NCBI RefSeq assembly: GCF_002797755.1
Contig: NZ_PGFI01000011.1
Span: forward strand, 1,178,001 to 1,242,000
Direction of reading: 5' to 3'
Source of the DNA: Brevirhabdus pacifica
GTDB lineage: Bacteria; Pseudomonadota; Alphaproteobacteria; Rhodobacterales; Rhodobacteraceae
DNA length: 64,000 nucleotides
The translations under genes were made by a program, and so were the position numbers. Every line of letters starts with the position of its first letter. Position 1 is the stretch's first letter. Below the pieces are notes generated by a model, which was not told where the DNA came from, did no database searches, and saw only the letters and a list, made by a program, of their open reading frames with translations. Below are positions 8,727 through 16,637 of this stretch, piece by piece.

Positions 8727-11339
8727 ATGCCAGTAAGACCGGACAACCGACCGACCCGAAGGGATGACGACCTGCTACAGGATTCCAGAGACCAGCGGCT
8801 CGCGCTCGACAATTGCGATCGTGAACCCATCCACACGCCCGGGGTCATCCAGCCCTTCGGCGCCGTACTTGCCTGCGACCTGCGCCTGGGCGAGGTGCTC
8901 TATGCCTCGGCGAACCTTGCGGATATCACCGGCATCGACCACCAAAAGGCGCTTGGCACCAGCACGGCCGACCTGCTGGGGCCCGAGCTGGCCCACGCGG
9001 TCCGCAATGCCCTCTCGGCCAGCACCTCGGCCGTCCAGCGTGAGCGTGTGGGCGTCTACGAGATGTCCGACCGGCAGCTTGATTTCTATTGTCACCGCAA
9101 CGCTCAGGGCCTTGTCGTCATCGAGATCGAGACTGTCCCCGCCCTGAGCGAAAGCCACACCGTTGCCATCGACCGGGTGCGGGCGCTGCTGGCGCAGATC
9201 ACGGCCCGCTCGAACCTGGCGGACATGCTGAAATTCGCGGTAACGGGCCTGCACCAGATCACCGGCTACGACCGGGTGAAGGCCTATCGCTACATGGCCA
9301 ACGGCGACGGCGAGGTCGTGGCCGAATTCTGCGTGCCCGGCGTCGAAAGCTTCCTTGGCCTGCGCTATCCCGCGTGGGACGTGCCGACCCAGGCGCGCGC
9401 GCTTCAGATCAAGAGCCCGCTGCGTATCCTGCCGGATGTCGAGCATACGCCTGCGCCCATCGTCGCCAACGCCCCCCAGGCCGAGCCGCTGGACCTGAGC
9501 CTGGCCCATGTGCGCGGCGTCTCGCCCATCCACCTGGAATATCTGCGCAACATGGGGGTGACCGGCACGCTGTCGCTGGGCATCGTCGTGGATGGCAAGC
9601 TTTGGGGCATGTTCGCCGGCCATCACATGGAGGCGCTGGAGCTGTCGCCCGAAACGCGGATGGCGTGCGAGCTTTTCACCCAGATGTTCTCGCTCATCGT
9701 GCACAAGGCGATCGAGCTGAAGAAATCCGAGGCCCGCGAGGCCGCCGCGATGGCGCGCCATGCCATCATCTCGGCCACCGACCGCGAAACCGATCTGCTG
9801 GACGGGTTCGAGAACCTGGCGCCGATCCTCAAGCAGGTGATCGACTGTGACGGGCTGGCTGTTCTGCGCGAGCGGGACGTGCGGGTCATCGGCTCGACCC
9901 CGTCCAAGGCGGCCCTGCTGTCGCTGGCCCATGTCCAGTCGGACGAGGACGACCTGATCGAGACATGCGAGCATCTGCTGGCCTCGCCCGAGTTGGGCGG
10001 CAAGCAGCTTGGCAACAGCGCCGGCATGCTGCTGGTGCGCGCCACCGCCGCCTATCCGCTGCAACTGGCGTTCTTCCGCGACGAGACCCTGCGCAAGCTG
10101 ACCTGGGCGGGAAAGCCCGACAAGGCGGTCACGGTCGGCAAGTTCGGCCCGCGCCTCAGCCCGCGCGGATCGTTCGAGGCCTACGCCGAGGAGCGGCGCG
10201 ATCATTCGGATCCCTGGACCGACGAGGATGTCGCCGCCGCGCGCGAGTTGCAGGTTCTCTTGACCCAGATCGCCGCCCGGGGCGAGCGCAGCCAGGCCGA
10301 GCAGAACAAGTCGATCCGCGCCCATCAGCGCCAACAGGACATTCTGATCGCCGAGCTGAACCACCGGGTGAAGAACATTCTGGGGCTCATCAAGTCCGTG
10401 GTCAGCCAGGCCCGCCACAGCGCAAGCTCGGTCGAGGCCTATGCCGAGGCGGTCGAGATGCGGATCAACGCCCTGGCCAACGCCCATGACCTGGCCACCA
10501 CCAACACGTTGCAGGGCGTGCCCCTGCGCCGGCTGCTGGAAACGGAAATGGCGCCCTACCTTGTCGACCAGCGCGGCCGCGTCCTGCTGGACGGCCCCGC
10601 TGTCGGGCTGAAGGCGGGCGTTGCGCCCATGCTGTCGATGGTCTTCCACGAGCTTGCGACCAACGCTTCCAAATACGGCGCCCTGTCGGTCGACGACGGG
10701 CTTGTGCGCGTGGTCTGGTCGCGCAGCGACGAGGGGCTGGAGATCCGCTGGTCCGAGATGAACGGCCCGCCCGTCTCCGCCCCCGACCCGGATCGGCCCG
10801 GCTTCGGTCGCTCGCTGATCGAGCAGGCGGTCCCGTTCGAGTTCGACGGCACGGCCAAGCTGGAATTCGGCCCGGGTGGCGTCAGCTTCCGCTGTTTCCT
10901 GCCCGAGGACACGCTGGCCGACATCACCGACCTGGTCGAGCCCGAGCGCGTCGCCCCGGTGATCGAAATCCGCCAGGTTGCCGCCGGGCGCCGCGCCCTG
11001 CTGGTCGAGGACAACGTCGTTCTGGCCATGGATACCGCCGAGACCCTGCGCCGTCTTGGCTGCGAGAAGGTGACGACCGTCGGCTCCTCAAGCGCTGCCG
11101 AGGCGCTGCTGGACAAGGGCGACTATGACCTTGCGGTGCTGGACATGAACCTGCGCGGCTCGACCTCCTACGCATTGGGCAGCCGCCTGCGCGGCGGCGA
11201 CGTGCCCATCGTCTTCGTCACCGGCTACGGCACCGAAGTGCGCTTGCCCGACGACCTGGCGGGCGTCCCGGTCCTGGCCAAGCCGCTGAGCCAGGCGCGG
11301 CTGTCACATGCGTTGCACGCGGTGCTGAACGAGGACTGA
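8727..11339 (+). CDS. Bacteriophytochrome HWE-type sensor kinase with fused receiver domain
   Basis: 870 aa. A red/far-red photoreceptor using biliverdin. The N-terminal PAS has Cys30 in NCDREPIHTPG, the expected chromophore attachment site. The GAF domain carries PAWDVP (residues 215-220, Asp218 being the conserved chromophore-contact Asp). The PHY domain has the tongue motif PRGSF (479-483). The kinase is of the HWE/HisKA_2 family: phospho-acceptor His546 in AELNHRVKN, N-box HELATNASKYGALS, and a late Gly box GFGRSLI. A receiver domain (about 755-870) has phospho-acceptor Asp806 in AVLDMNL. No heme oxygenase gene is nearby, so biliverdin must come from elsewhere. The receiver may be a built-in phosphate sink or output. 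Confidence 0.95.
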   Translation: MPVRPDNRPTRRDDDLLQDSRDQRLALDNCDREPIHTPGVIQPFGAVLACDLRLGEVLYASANLADITGIDHQKALGTSTADLLGPELAHAVRNALSASTSAVQRERVGVYEMSDRQLDFYCHRNAQGLVVIEIETVPALSESHTVAIDRVRALLAQITARSNLADMLKFAVTGLHQITGYDRVKAYRYMANGDGEVVAEFCVPGVESFLGLRYPAWDVPTQARALQIKSPLRILPDVEHTPAPIVANAPQAEPLDLSLAHVRGVSPIHLEYLRNMGVTGTLSLGIVVDGKLWGMFAGHHMEALELSPETRMACELFTQMFSLIVHKAIELKKSEAREAAAMARHAIISATDRETDLLDGFENLAPILKQVIDCDGLAVLRERDVRVIGSTPSKAALLSLAHVQSDEDDLIETCEHLLASPELGGKQLGNSAGMLLVRATAAYPLQLAFFRDETLRKLTWAGKPDKAVTVGKFGPRLSPRGSFEAYAEERRDHSDPWTDEDVAAARELQVLLTQIAARGERSQAEQNKSIRAHQRQQDILIAELNHRVKNILGLIKSVVSQARHSASSVEAYAEAVEMRINALANAHDLATTNTLQGVPLRRLLETEMAPYLVDQRGRVLLDGPAVGLKAGVAPMLSMVFHELATNASKYGALSVDDGLVRVVWSRSDEGLEIRWSEMNGPPVSAPDPDRPGFGRSLIEQAVPFEFDGTAKLEFGPGGVSFRCFLPEDTLADITDLVEPERVAPVIEIRQVAAGRRALLVEDNVVLAMDTAETLRRLGCEKVTTVGSSSAAEALLDKGDYDLAVLDMNLRGSTSYALGSRLRGGDVPIVFVTGYGTEVRLPDDLAGVPVLAKPLSQARLSHALHAVLNED

Positions 11340-11442
11340 CATCATGGGCCGGGCAGGGGGCGCGGTGGGCTGAGCCCGTGCCCGCGGCCCGGTTTGGTGG
11401 TTTAGGGCAAATCCCCGGTTCTGTCCCCTGTCGACGCAAGCC

Positions 11443-12177
11443 TCAGGCGCGGCGGCGGCTTCCGCCCTCGGGGCGTTCGGCGCGGGCCTTCTCGGGCGCG
11501 CTGCCGCGATCCTCGAACGAATTCATCAGGTGGTGGAACTTCTCGTTCTGCACGGCGACGTGGTCACGAAGGGCGTTGCCCGCCCCCTCCGGATCGCTGT
11601 CGGTCAGGGCCTGGACCACCGCCAGGTGCTCGTCCAGCGACTGGCGCATCCGCCCGCGCAGGCGCAGCTGGATCCGGCGGAACGGGCGCAGCCGGCGCGA
11701 CAGGCGCCGCGCCTCCTGTTCCAGGAAGCGGTTGCCCGACTGGCTGTAGATGATGCGGTGGAAATCCTCGTTGTGAAAATAATAGCCGTCGGTGTCGCCC
11801 TCGTCGACGGCCTGCTGGCAAAGCTGGTTGGCGTGGCGCAGTTGGTCCAGGGCCTCGTCGGTGATGCGGATCGCGGCGAAACGGCCGCAGACGGCCTCAA
11901 GCTCGGCCATGACCTCGAACATCTCCATCAGCTCGACCGGCCCGGGCTGCTGCACGAAGACGCCGCGCTGGGGGATCTGGGCCACCAGCCCCGAGACGGA
12001 AAGCTTCTGCAGCGCCTCGCGCACCGGGGTTCGGGATGTCCCGAACCGCTCGGCCAGGCGCTGTTCGTCCAGCCGGTCGCCGTCGGCAAACTCTCCCTGA
12101 AAGATCATGTCTTCCAGCGACTTGGCGATCTGGTCGGCGCGTTTGGGCGGGTTGGGCTTGGGGGTGTTCATGGTCAT
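11443..12177 (-). CDS. matR: GntR/FCD-family regulator of malonate genes (MatR-like)
   Basis: 244 aa from the ATG at 12177 (MTMNTPK; a second ATG at 12171 is possible). The N-terminal winged helix (residues about 12-75) has the GntR signature RLAERFGTSRTPVREALQKLSVSGLV. The C-terminal FCD ligand domain includes FHRIIYSQSGN and DEHLAVVQAL. It is divergent from the TRAP-malonyl-CoA operon, and its start lies 21 bp from a perfect GTATAC-centred palindrome, so autoregulation and control of the operon are likely. The name rests on this context and on known MatR regulators of malonate genes in rhizobia; malonate or malonyl-CoA as effector is inferred. Confidence 0.85.
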   Translation of the reverse strand: MTMNTPKPNPPKRADQIAKSLEDMIFQGEFADGDRLDEQRLAERFGTSRTPVREALQKLSVSGLVAQIPQRGVFVQQPGPVELMEMFEVMAELEAVCGRFAAIRITDEALDQLRHANQLCQQAVDEGDTDGYYFHNEDFHRIIYSQSGNRFLEQEARRLSRRLRPFRRIQLRLRGRMRQSLDEHLAVVQALTDSDPEGAGNALRDHVAVQNEKFHHLMNSFEDRGSAPEKARAERPEGGSRRRA

Positions 12178-12183
12178 AATGAA

Positions 12184-12198
12184 TGCACATCCGGTGCA
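12184..12198. repeat. Second inverted repeat beside the GntR operator
   Basis: TGCAC-ATCCG-GTGCA is a perfect 5-bp inverted repeat sharing its last base with the GTATAC palindrome. It may be a second protein-binding half in the divergent control region, or chance. Confidence 0.35.
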
Positions 12199-12213
12199 GA
12201 TTGTATACAATCT
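12198..12213. promoter_or_regulatory. Probable GntR (MatR-like) operator
   Basis: AGATTGTATACAATCT is a perfect 16-bp palindrome. The central TTGTATACAA matches the N-GT-N-AC-N pattern bound by FCD-type GntR regulators and resembles the published MatR site (TCTTGTA/TACACGA). It lies between the divergent regulator and dctP, 21 bp from the regulator start and 84 bp before dctP. Confidence 0.75.
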
Positions 12214-12296
12214 AATTGACAGCCCCCCCGAAAAAGGGGGAAGGATTACGGATCGCAACCGGACCCTACCGGAATCGATGCCAAAGGGAGGAATAC

Positions 12297-13283
12297 ATGA
12301 AAAAGACGCTTTACGCGGCTGTCGCCGGGCTTGCGCTCATCGCATCCGGGGCAACGGCCCAGGCCGAGGAACTTCGGCTTTCGCACCAGTGGTCCACAAA
12401 GGACGTTCGCCACAAGGTCGCCCAGATGGTCGCCGACGAGGTGGCCGCCGCCGACGTGGATCTGGAAATCAAGATCTTTCCGTCCAAGTCGCTGTTCAAG
12501 CCGCGCGAGCAGTACAAGCCGCTCAGCCGGGGTCAGCTGGACATGACGGTCCTGCCGCTCAGCTATGCCGGCGGCCAGCAGCCCGCTTACAACCTGACGC
12601 TGATGCCCGGTCTGGTGAAGAACCACGACCACGCCGCGCGCCTGTCTGAAAGCCCCTTCATGGACGCCATCGAAGAGAAGATGGCCGATGATGACGTGAT
12701 GGTGCTGGTGCACGGCTACCTGGCGGGCGGTTTCGCCGGCAAGGACAAGTGCATCACCAAGCCCGAGGACGTGAAGGGCCTGCAGACCCGCGCCGCCGGC
12801 AAGGCGTTCGAGCAGATGCTGGCAGGTGCCGGCGCCTCGATCGCGTCGATGGCCAGCTCGGAAATCTACAACGCCATGCAGACAGGCGTTCTGAACGCGG
12901 CCAACACCTCGTCCTCGTCCTTCGTCAGCTACCGCATCTTCGAGCAGGTCGCCTGCTACACGCCCGCGGGCGACGTGGCGCTGTGGTTCATGTATCAGCC
13001 CATGCTGATCAACAAGAGCCGCTTCGAGGGTCTGACCGAAGAGCAGCAGCAGGCGCTGCTGGATGCCTCGGCCAAGGCACAGGCCTTCTACCTCGAAGAG
13101 GCCAAGAAGGAAGACGAAGCCTCGCGCAAGGTCTTCGCCGACAACGGTGTCGAGATTGCCGACATGACCGAGGAAGAGTTCCAGCAGTGGCGCGAGCTTG
13201 CCAAGGAAACTTCCTACAAGGCGTTCGTCGAGGAAGTACCCGAGGGCCAGGAACTGCTCGACCTGGCGCTGGCGGTCGAGTGA
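12297..13283 (+). CDS. dctP: TRAP transporter substrate-binding protein (probable malonate)
   Basis: 328 aa from ATG 12297, with an AGGGAGGA ribosome site. It has a Sec signal peptide (MKKTLYAAVAGLALIASGATAQA, cleavage around residue 23). The DctP fold shows ELRLSHQWSTKDVRH at the start, YNLTLMPGL, and the hinge region GLQTRAAGKAFEQMLAGAGA with the Arg (Thr-Arg-Ala) that binds a substrate carboxylate. It is first in a run with dctQ, dctM, malonyl-CoA decarboxylase and malonyl-CoA synthetase. Malonate is therefore the expected ligand, as for MatP of Sinorhizobium; this is by context, not by a visible specificity motif. Confidence 0.92.
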   Translation: MKKTLYAAVAGLALIASGATAQAEELRLSHQWSTKDVRHKVAQMVADEVAAADVDLEIKIFPSKSLFKPREQYKPLSRGQLDMTVLPLSYAGGQQPAYNLTLMPGLVKNHDHAARLSESPFMDAIEEKMADDDVMVLVHGYLAGGFAGKDKCITKPEDVKGLQTRAAGKAFEQMLAGAGASIASMASSEIYNAMQTGVLNAANTSSSSFVSYRIFEQVACYTPAGDVALWFMYQPMLINKSRFEGLTEEQQQALLDASAKAQAFYLEEAKKEDEASRKVFADNGVEIADMTEEEFQQWRELAKETSYKAFVEEVPEGQELLDLALAVE

Positions 13284-13285
13284 TC

Positions 13286-13390
13286 GCCGGCTGAGCCGGC
13301 CCGCCCCGTCACCCGATGCCGCAACGGCGCGGGGGCAGGGCGGGCCGATCACCTGAAGAAGGGGCGGGGCCGTGCGCGGCCCGCCCGACC
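13286..13390. repeat. Nested inverted repeats between dctP and dctQ
   Basis: GCCGGC-TGA-GCCGGC (13286-13300) is followed by GGCCCGCCC (13298-13306), which pairs perfectly with GGGCGGGCC (13338-13346), and by a third GC-rich hairpin (about 13362-13385). None has a T-run. Such structures after the binding-protein gene typically protect the upstream mRNA, giving more DctP than DctQM. That role is inferred. Confidence 0.6.
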
Positions 13391-13449
13391 GGGGCCTGGC
13401 AAAGATCCCTTCGCGCCCCCGATGACCCATTGAACAACAAGGAAACGCG

Positions 13450-14040
13450 ATGTCCGGACACGGAACACAGATCGCGGTCGCCCGCACCGGGGGCAACCCG
13501 TTCCTGAAGGCTGTAGCGGCGCTTTCGACCCTGGCGGGCTGGACCTCGGCCGCCATGATCGTGGCCGCGGTGGCCATCACCTGCCAGATGATTTTCGTGC
13601 GCTTCGTGCTGAACGGCTCGACCGTGTGGCAGACCGAGGCGGTCATCTACCTGGTCATCGCGGCGACGCTGATCGGGCTGCCTTACGTCCAGCGCCTGCG
13701 CGGCCACGTCAACGTGGACCTGGTGCCCCTGGCGCTGGCGCCTCGGGCCCGCTTCGTGATGTGCATGGTGACGCTGTCGCTGTCGATCCTGACCATCGCC
13801 ATGATGCTCTGGTACGGCTTTGAATACTGGCATTTCGCCTACGAGCGGAACTGGAAATCCGACACCGTCTGGGGTGTCCGTCTGTGGATCCCCTACCTGT
13901 CGATCCCCGTCGGCTTCGGCCTCCTGCTTCTGCAACTGATCGCGGACCTTGTTGCTGTGGTCCTGCGCATCGAGACACCTTTCGGACTTGAGACAGGCGA
14001 GGCGGTCGTGGCCGCTGGCGCCGAAGGAGAACGTTTCTGA
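13450..14040 (+). CDS. dctQ: TRAP transporter small permease DctQ
   Basis: 196 aa from ATG 13450 with an AAGGAA ribosome site. Four hydrophobic segments (about residues 20-45, 60-80, 100-120 and 145-170) make the small membrane subunit that bridges DctP to DctM. The family feature WQTEAVIYLVIAATLIGLPY is present. Its stop overlaps the dctM start by one base (TGATG), so the two are translationally coupled. Confidence 0.93.
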   Translation: MSGHGTQIAVARTGGNPFLKAVAALSTLAGWTSAAMIVAAVAITCQMIFVRFVLNGSTVWQTEAVIYLVIAATLIGLPYVQRLRGHVNVDLVPLALAPRARFVMCMVTLSLSILTIAMMLWYGFEYWHFAYERNWKSDTVWGVRLWIPYLSIPVGFGLLLLQLIADLVAVVLRIETPFGLETGEAVVAAGAEGERF

Positions 14041-15356
14041 TGGATCCCCTGCTGCTTGGCGGATTGGTGGCCTTTGCCACGATCCTGGTACTGTTTTCCG
14101 GCGTCTCGGTCGCCATCGGTCTGCTGGTCGTCTCGGCCGGCTTCCTCATCGCCTTCGACGGCGTCCGCTCGCTTGAGCTGATGCCCGAGATCCTGTTCGG
14201 CAAGCTGGACAATTTCGCGCTTCTGTCGATCCCGATGTTCATCATCATGGGGGCGTCCATTGCCTCGACCCGCGCGGGCGCCGACCTTTACGAGGCGCTG
14301 GAACGCTGGCTGACCCGTGTTCCGGGCGGTCTGGTGGTGTCGAACCTTGGGGCCTGCGCCCTCTTCGCCGCCATGTCGGGCTCCAGCCCCGCGACCTGTG
14401 CCGCAATCGGCAAGATGGGCATCCCCGAGATGCGCAAGCGCGGCTATCCCGACGGCGTGGCCGCAGGCTCGATCGCCGCCGGCGGCACGCTGGGCATCCT
14501 GATCCCGCCCTCGGTCACCATGATCGTCTATGGCATCGCCACCGAAACCTCGATCGGGCGGCTTTTCCTGGCCGGCGTGCTGCCGGGGCTGATGCTTGTG
14601 GGGCTGTTCATGGCCTGGTCGATCTTTGCCACATGGCGGTCGGGCGATGTCCGCGTGCTGACGCGCGGCAGCTATACGTGGCGCGAAAAGTTCGAGATTC
14701 TGCCCCGCGTCCTGCCGTTCCTGGCCATCATTCTGGGCGTGCTCTACGCCATGTATGGTGGTGTCGCGACCCCGTCCGAGACGGCCGCCGTGGGCGCGTT
14801 GCTGACGCTGCTCATCGCGGTGATCATCTACAAGCTGTGGTCGCCCCGCGCGATCTGGACCGTGCTGCGCGATTCCACCAAGGAGTCGGTGATGATCCTG
14901 TTCATCATCGCCGCCGCCGGCGTCTTTTCCTACATGCTCAGCTCGCTCTTCATCACCCAGGCGATCGCCGAATGGATCGGCACGCTGGATGTGAACCGCT
15001 GGGTGCTGATGGGGGCGATCAACGTCTTCCTGCTGGTCGCCGGTTTCTTCCTGCCGCCCGTCGCCGTTATCCTGATGGCCGCCCCGATCCTGCTGCCGAT
15101 CATCACCACCGCCGGGTTCGATCCGATCTGGTTCGCGGTGGTGCTGACCATCAACATGGAAATCGGCCTGATCTCGCCGCCCGTCGGCCTGAACCTCTAT
15201 GTCATCAACGGCATCGCGCCCGACATCTCGTTGCGCACGATCCTGACGGGTTCGATGCCCTTCGTCCTGGCGATGGTGCTGGCAATCGTGCTGCTGTCGA
15301 TCTTCCCGTCGATCGCGACCTGGCTGCCCGATGTCGTCATGGGAGCCGAGATATGA
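14040..15356 (+). CDS. dctM: TRAP transporter large permease DctM
   Basis: 438 aa, about 12 membrane segments, typical of DctM, which carries the sodium-coupled transport path. Family features include SGSSPATCAAIGKMGIPEM, GGTLGILIPPSVTMIVYG and MEIGLISPPVGLNLYVINGI. It overlaps dctQ by one base, and its stop overlaps the next start (ATGA at 15353-15356), so the permease and malonyl-CoA decarboxylase are tied together in translation. Confidence 0.95.
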   Translation: MDPLLLGGLVAFATILVLFSGVSVAIGLLVVSAGFLIAFDGVRSLELMPEILFGKLDNFALLSIPMFIIMGASIASTRAGADLYEALERWLTRVPGGLVVSNLGACALFAAMSGSSPATCAAIGKMGIPEMRKRGYPDGVAAGSIAAGGTLGILIPPSVTMIVYGIATETSIGRLFLAGVLPGLMLVGLFMAWSIFATWRSGDVRVLTRGSYTWREKFEILPRVLPFLAIILGVLYAMYGGVATPSETAAVGALLTLLIAVIIYKLWSPRAIWTVLRDSTKESVMILFIIAAAGVFSYMLSSLFITQAIAEWIGTLDVNRWVLMGAINVFLLVAGFFLPPVAVILMAAPILLPIITTAGFDPIWFAVVLTINMEIGLISPPVGLNLYVINGIAPDISLRTILTGSMPFVLAMVLAIVLLSIFPSIATWLPDVVMGAEI

Positions 15357-16627
15357 CAATGCTGGCCGAACTTCTGTCGACCGTGTTCGAGCGGCGCTAC
15401 CGCTCGGGCACGCGGCCGGACCGGGACAACCGCGACATCGAGACCCTGTGCGCCGATCTACTCAGCGATCAGGGCGAGGTCGCGGGCCTTAGCCTCGCGC
15501 GGCGGATACTCGATCGGTTCGCGGCCATGGACGACGCGGCCAAGACGGCCTTCTTCACCCACATGGCCGAGCAACTGGATATCGACCCCGAGGCGGTGCG
15601 CACCACGCTTGCCGCCTACGAGGCCGCGCCCGACCGGGCCAGCTACAGCGCCTACATGAAGGCCGCCGAGCCGCCGCGCCAGGAACTGATCCGGCGGCTC
15701 AACCAGGCCCCCGGCGCAACCGGGCGGCTGGTGGCCATGCGCTCGGACCTGCGCCGGCTGGCCAAGGGCGGCGAGGGCGGGCAGGAGCGGCCCGGTTTTG
15801 CCGCGCTCGACCAGGATTTCCGCCATCTTTTCACCTCGTGGTTCAACCGCGGCTTTCTTGTTCTGCGCCCGATCAACTGGGACAGCCCGGCCGCGATCCT
15901 CGAGAAGATCATCGCCTATGAGGCGGTGCATGCCATCGACACCTGGGAAGGGCTGCGCCTTCGCCTGGCGCCGCCCGACCGGCGCTGTTTTGCCTTCTTC
16001 CACCCCGCGATGCCCGACGAGCCGCTGATCTTCGTCGAGGTGGCGCTGACCCGCGGTGCCGCAAGTTCGATCCAGGCGGTGCTGGCCGAGAACCGCGAGG
16101 CGATCGCGCCCGAGGAGGCCGACACGGCCGTCTTCTATTCGATCTCCAACTGCCAGCCGGGGCTGGCGGGCGTGTCTTTCGGAAATTCGCTGATCAAGCA
16201 GGTGGCCCAGGACCTGGGCCGCGAGCTGCCGAACCTGAAGACCTATGTCACCCTGTCGCCCATTCCGGGCCTCGCGCGCTGGCTTGAGCAGCTGGGCAAG
16301 CCGCTTGATCCCGCCGCCCCGCCCGAGCCCGCGACCCTGCGCGCGCTGGCGGCCCATTACTTGACCGAGGCCCGGCGCAGCGACAAGCTGCCGGTCGATC
16401 CGGTCGCCCGCTTCCATCTGGGCAACGGGGCATTGGTCCACGCCGTCCACGCCGAGGCGGATCTGTCCCCCAAGGGCCTGGCCCAGTCGGGAGGGGCGAT
16501 GGTGAACTATCTCTACGACCTGTCCCGCATCACCCAGAACTCCGAGGCCTTCGTCGGCCGCCACCAGATCGCCGCCTCGCCGCAGGTGCGCACGATGGCG
16601 CGCTCGGCGGAAACGACCGACGCATAA
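15353..16627 (+). CDS. Malonyl-CoA decarboxylase
   Basis: 424 aa from ATG 15353, overlapping the dctM stop. It converts malonyl-CoA to acetyl-CoA and CO2. An N-terminal helical domain (about residues 1-125) is followed by the GNAT-like catalytic domain: TSWFNRGFLVLRPINWDSPA, YEAVHAIDTWEGLRLRL, RRCFAFFHPAMPDEPLIFVEVALT, FYSISNCQPGLAGVSFGN, ending with PVARFHLGNGALVHAVHAEAD and MVNYLYDL. The HPAMP-to-LIFVEVAL and SFGN segments carry the residues expected at the active site. There is no targeting tail. It works with the next gene, the malonyl-CoA synthetase. Confidence 0.95.
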   Translation: MTMLAELLSTVFERRYRSGTRPDRDNRDIETLCADLLSDQGEVAGLSLARRILDRFAAMDDAAKTAFFTHMAEQLDIDPEAVRTTLAAYEAAPDRASYSAYMKAAEPPRQELIRRLNQAPGATGRLVAMRSDLRRLAKGGEGGQERPGFAALDQDFRHLFTSWFNRGFLVLRPINWDSPAAILEKIIAYEAVHAIDTWEGLRLRLAPPDRRCFAFFHPAMPDEPLIFVEVALTRGAASSIQAVLAENREAIAPEEADTAVFYSISNCQPGLAGVSFGNSLIKQVAQDLGRELPNLKTYVTLSPIPGLARWLEQLGKPLDPAAPPEPATLRALAAHYLTEARRSDKLPVDPVARFHLGNGALVHAVHAEADLSPKGLAQSGGAMVNYLYDLSRITQNSEAFVGRHQIAASPQVRTMARSAETTDA

Positions 16628-16637
16628 GGAAAACGCC

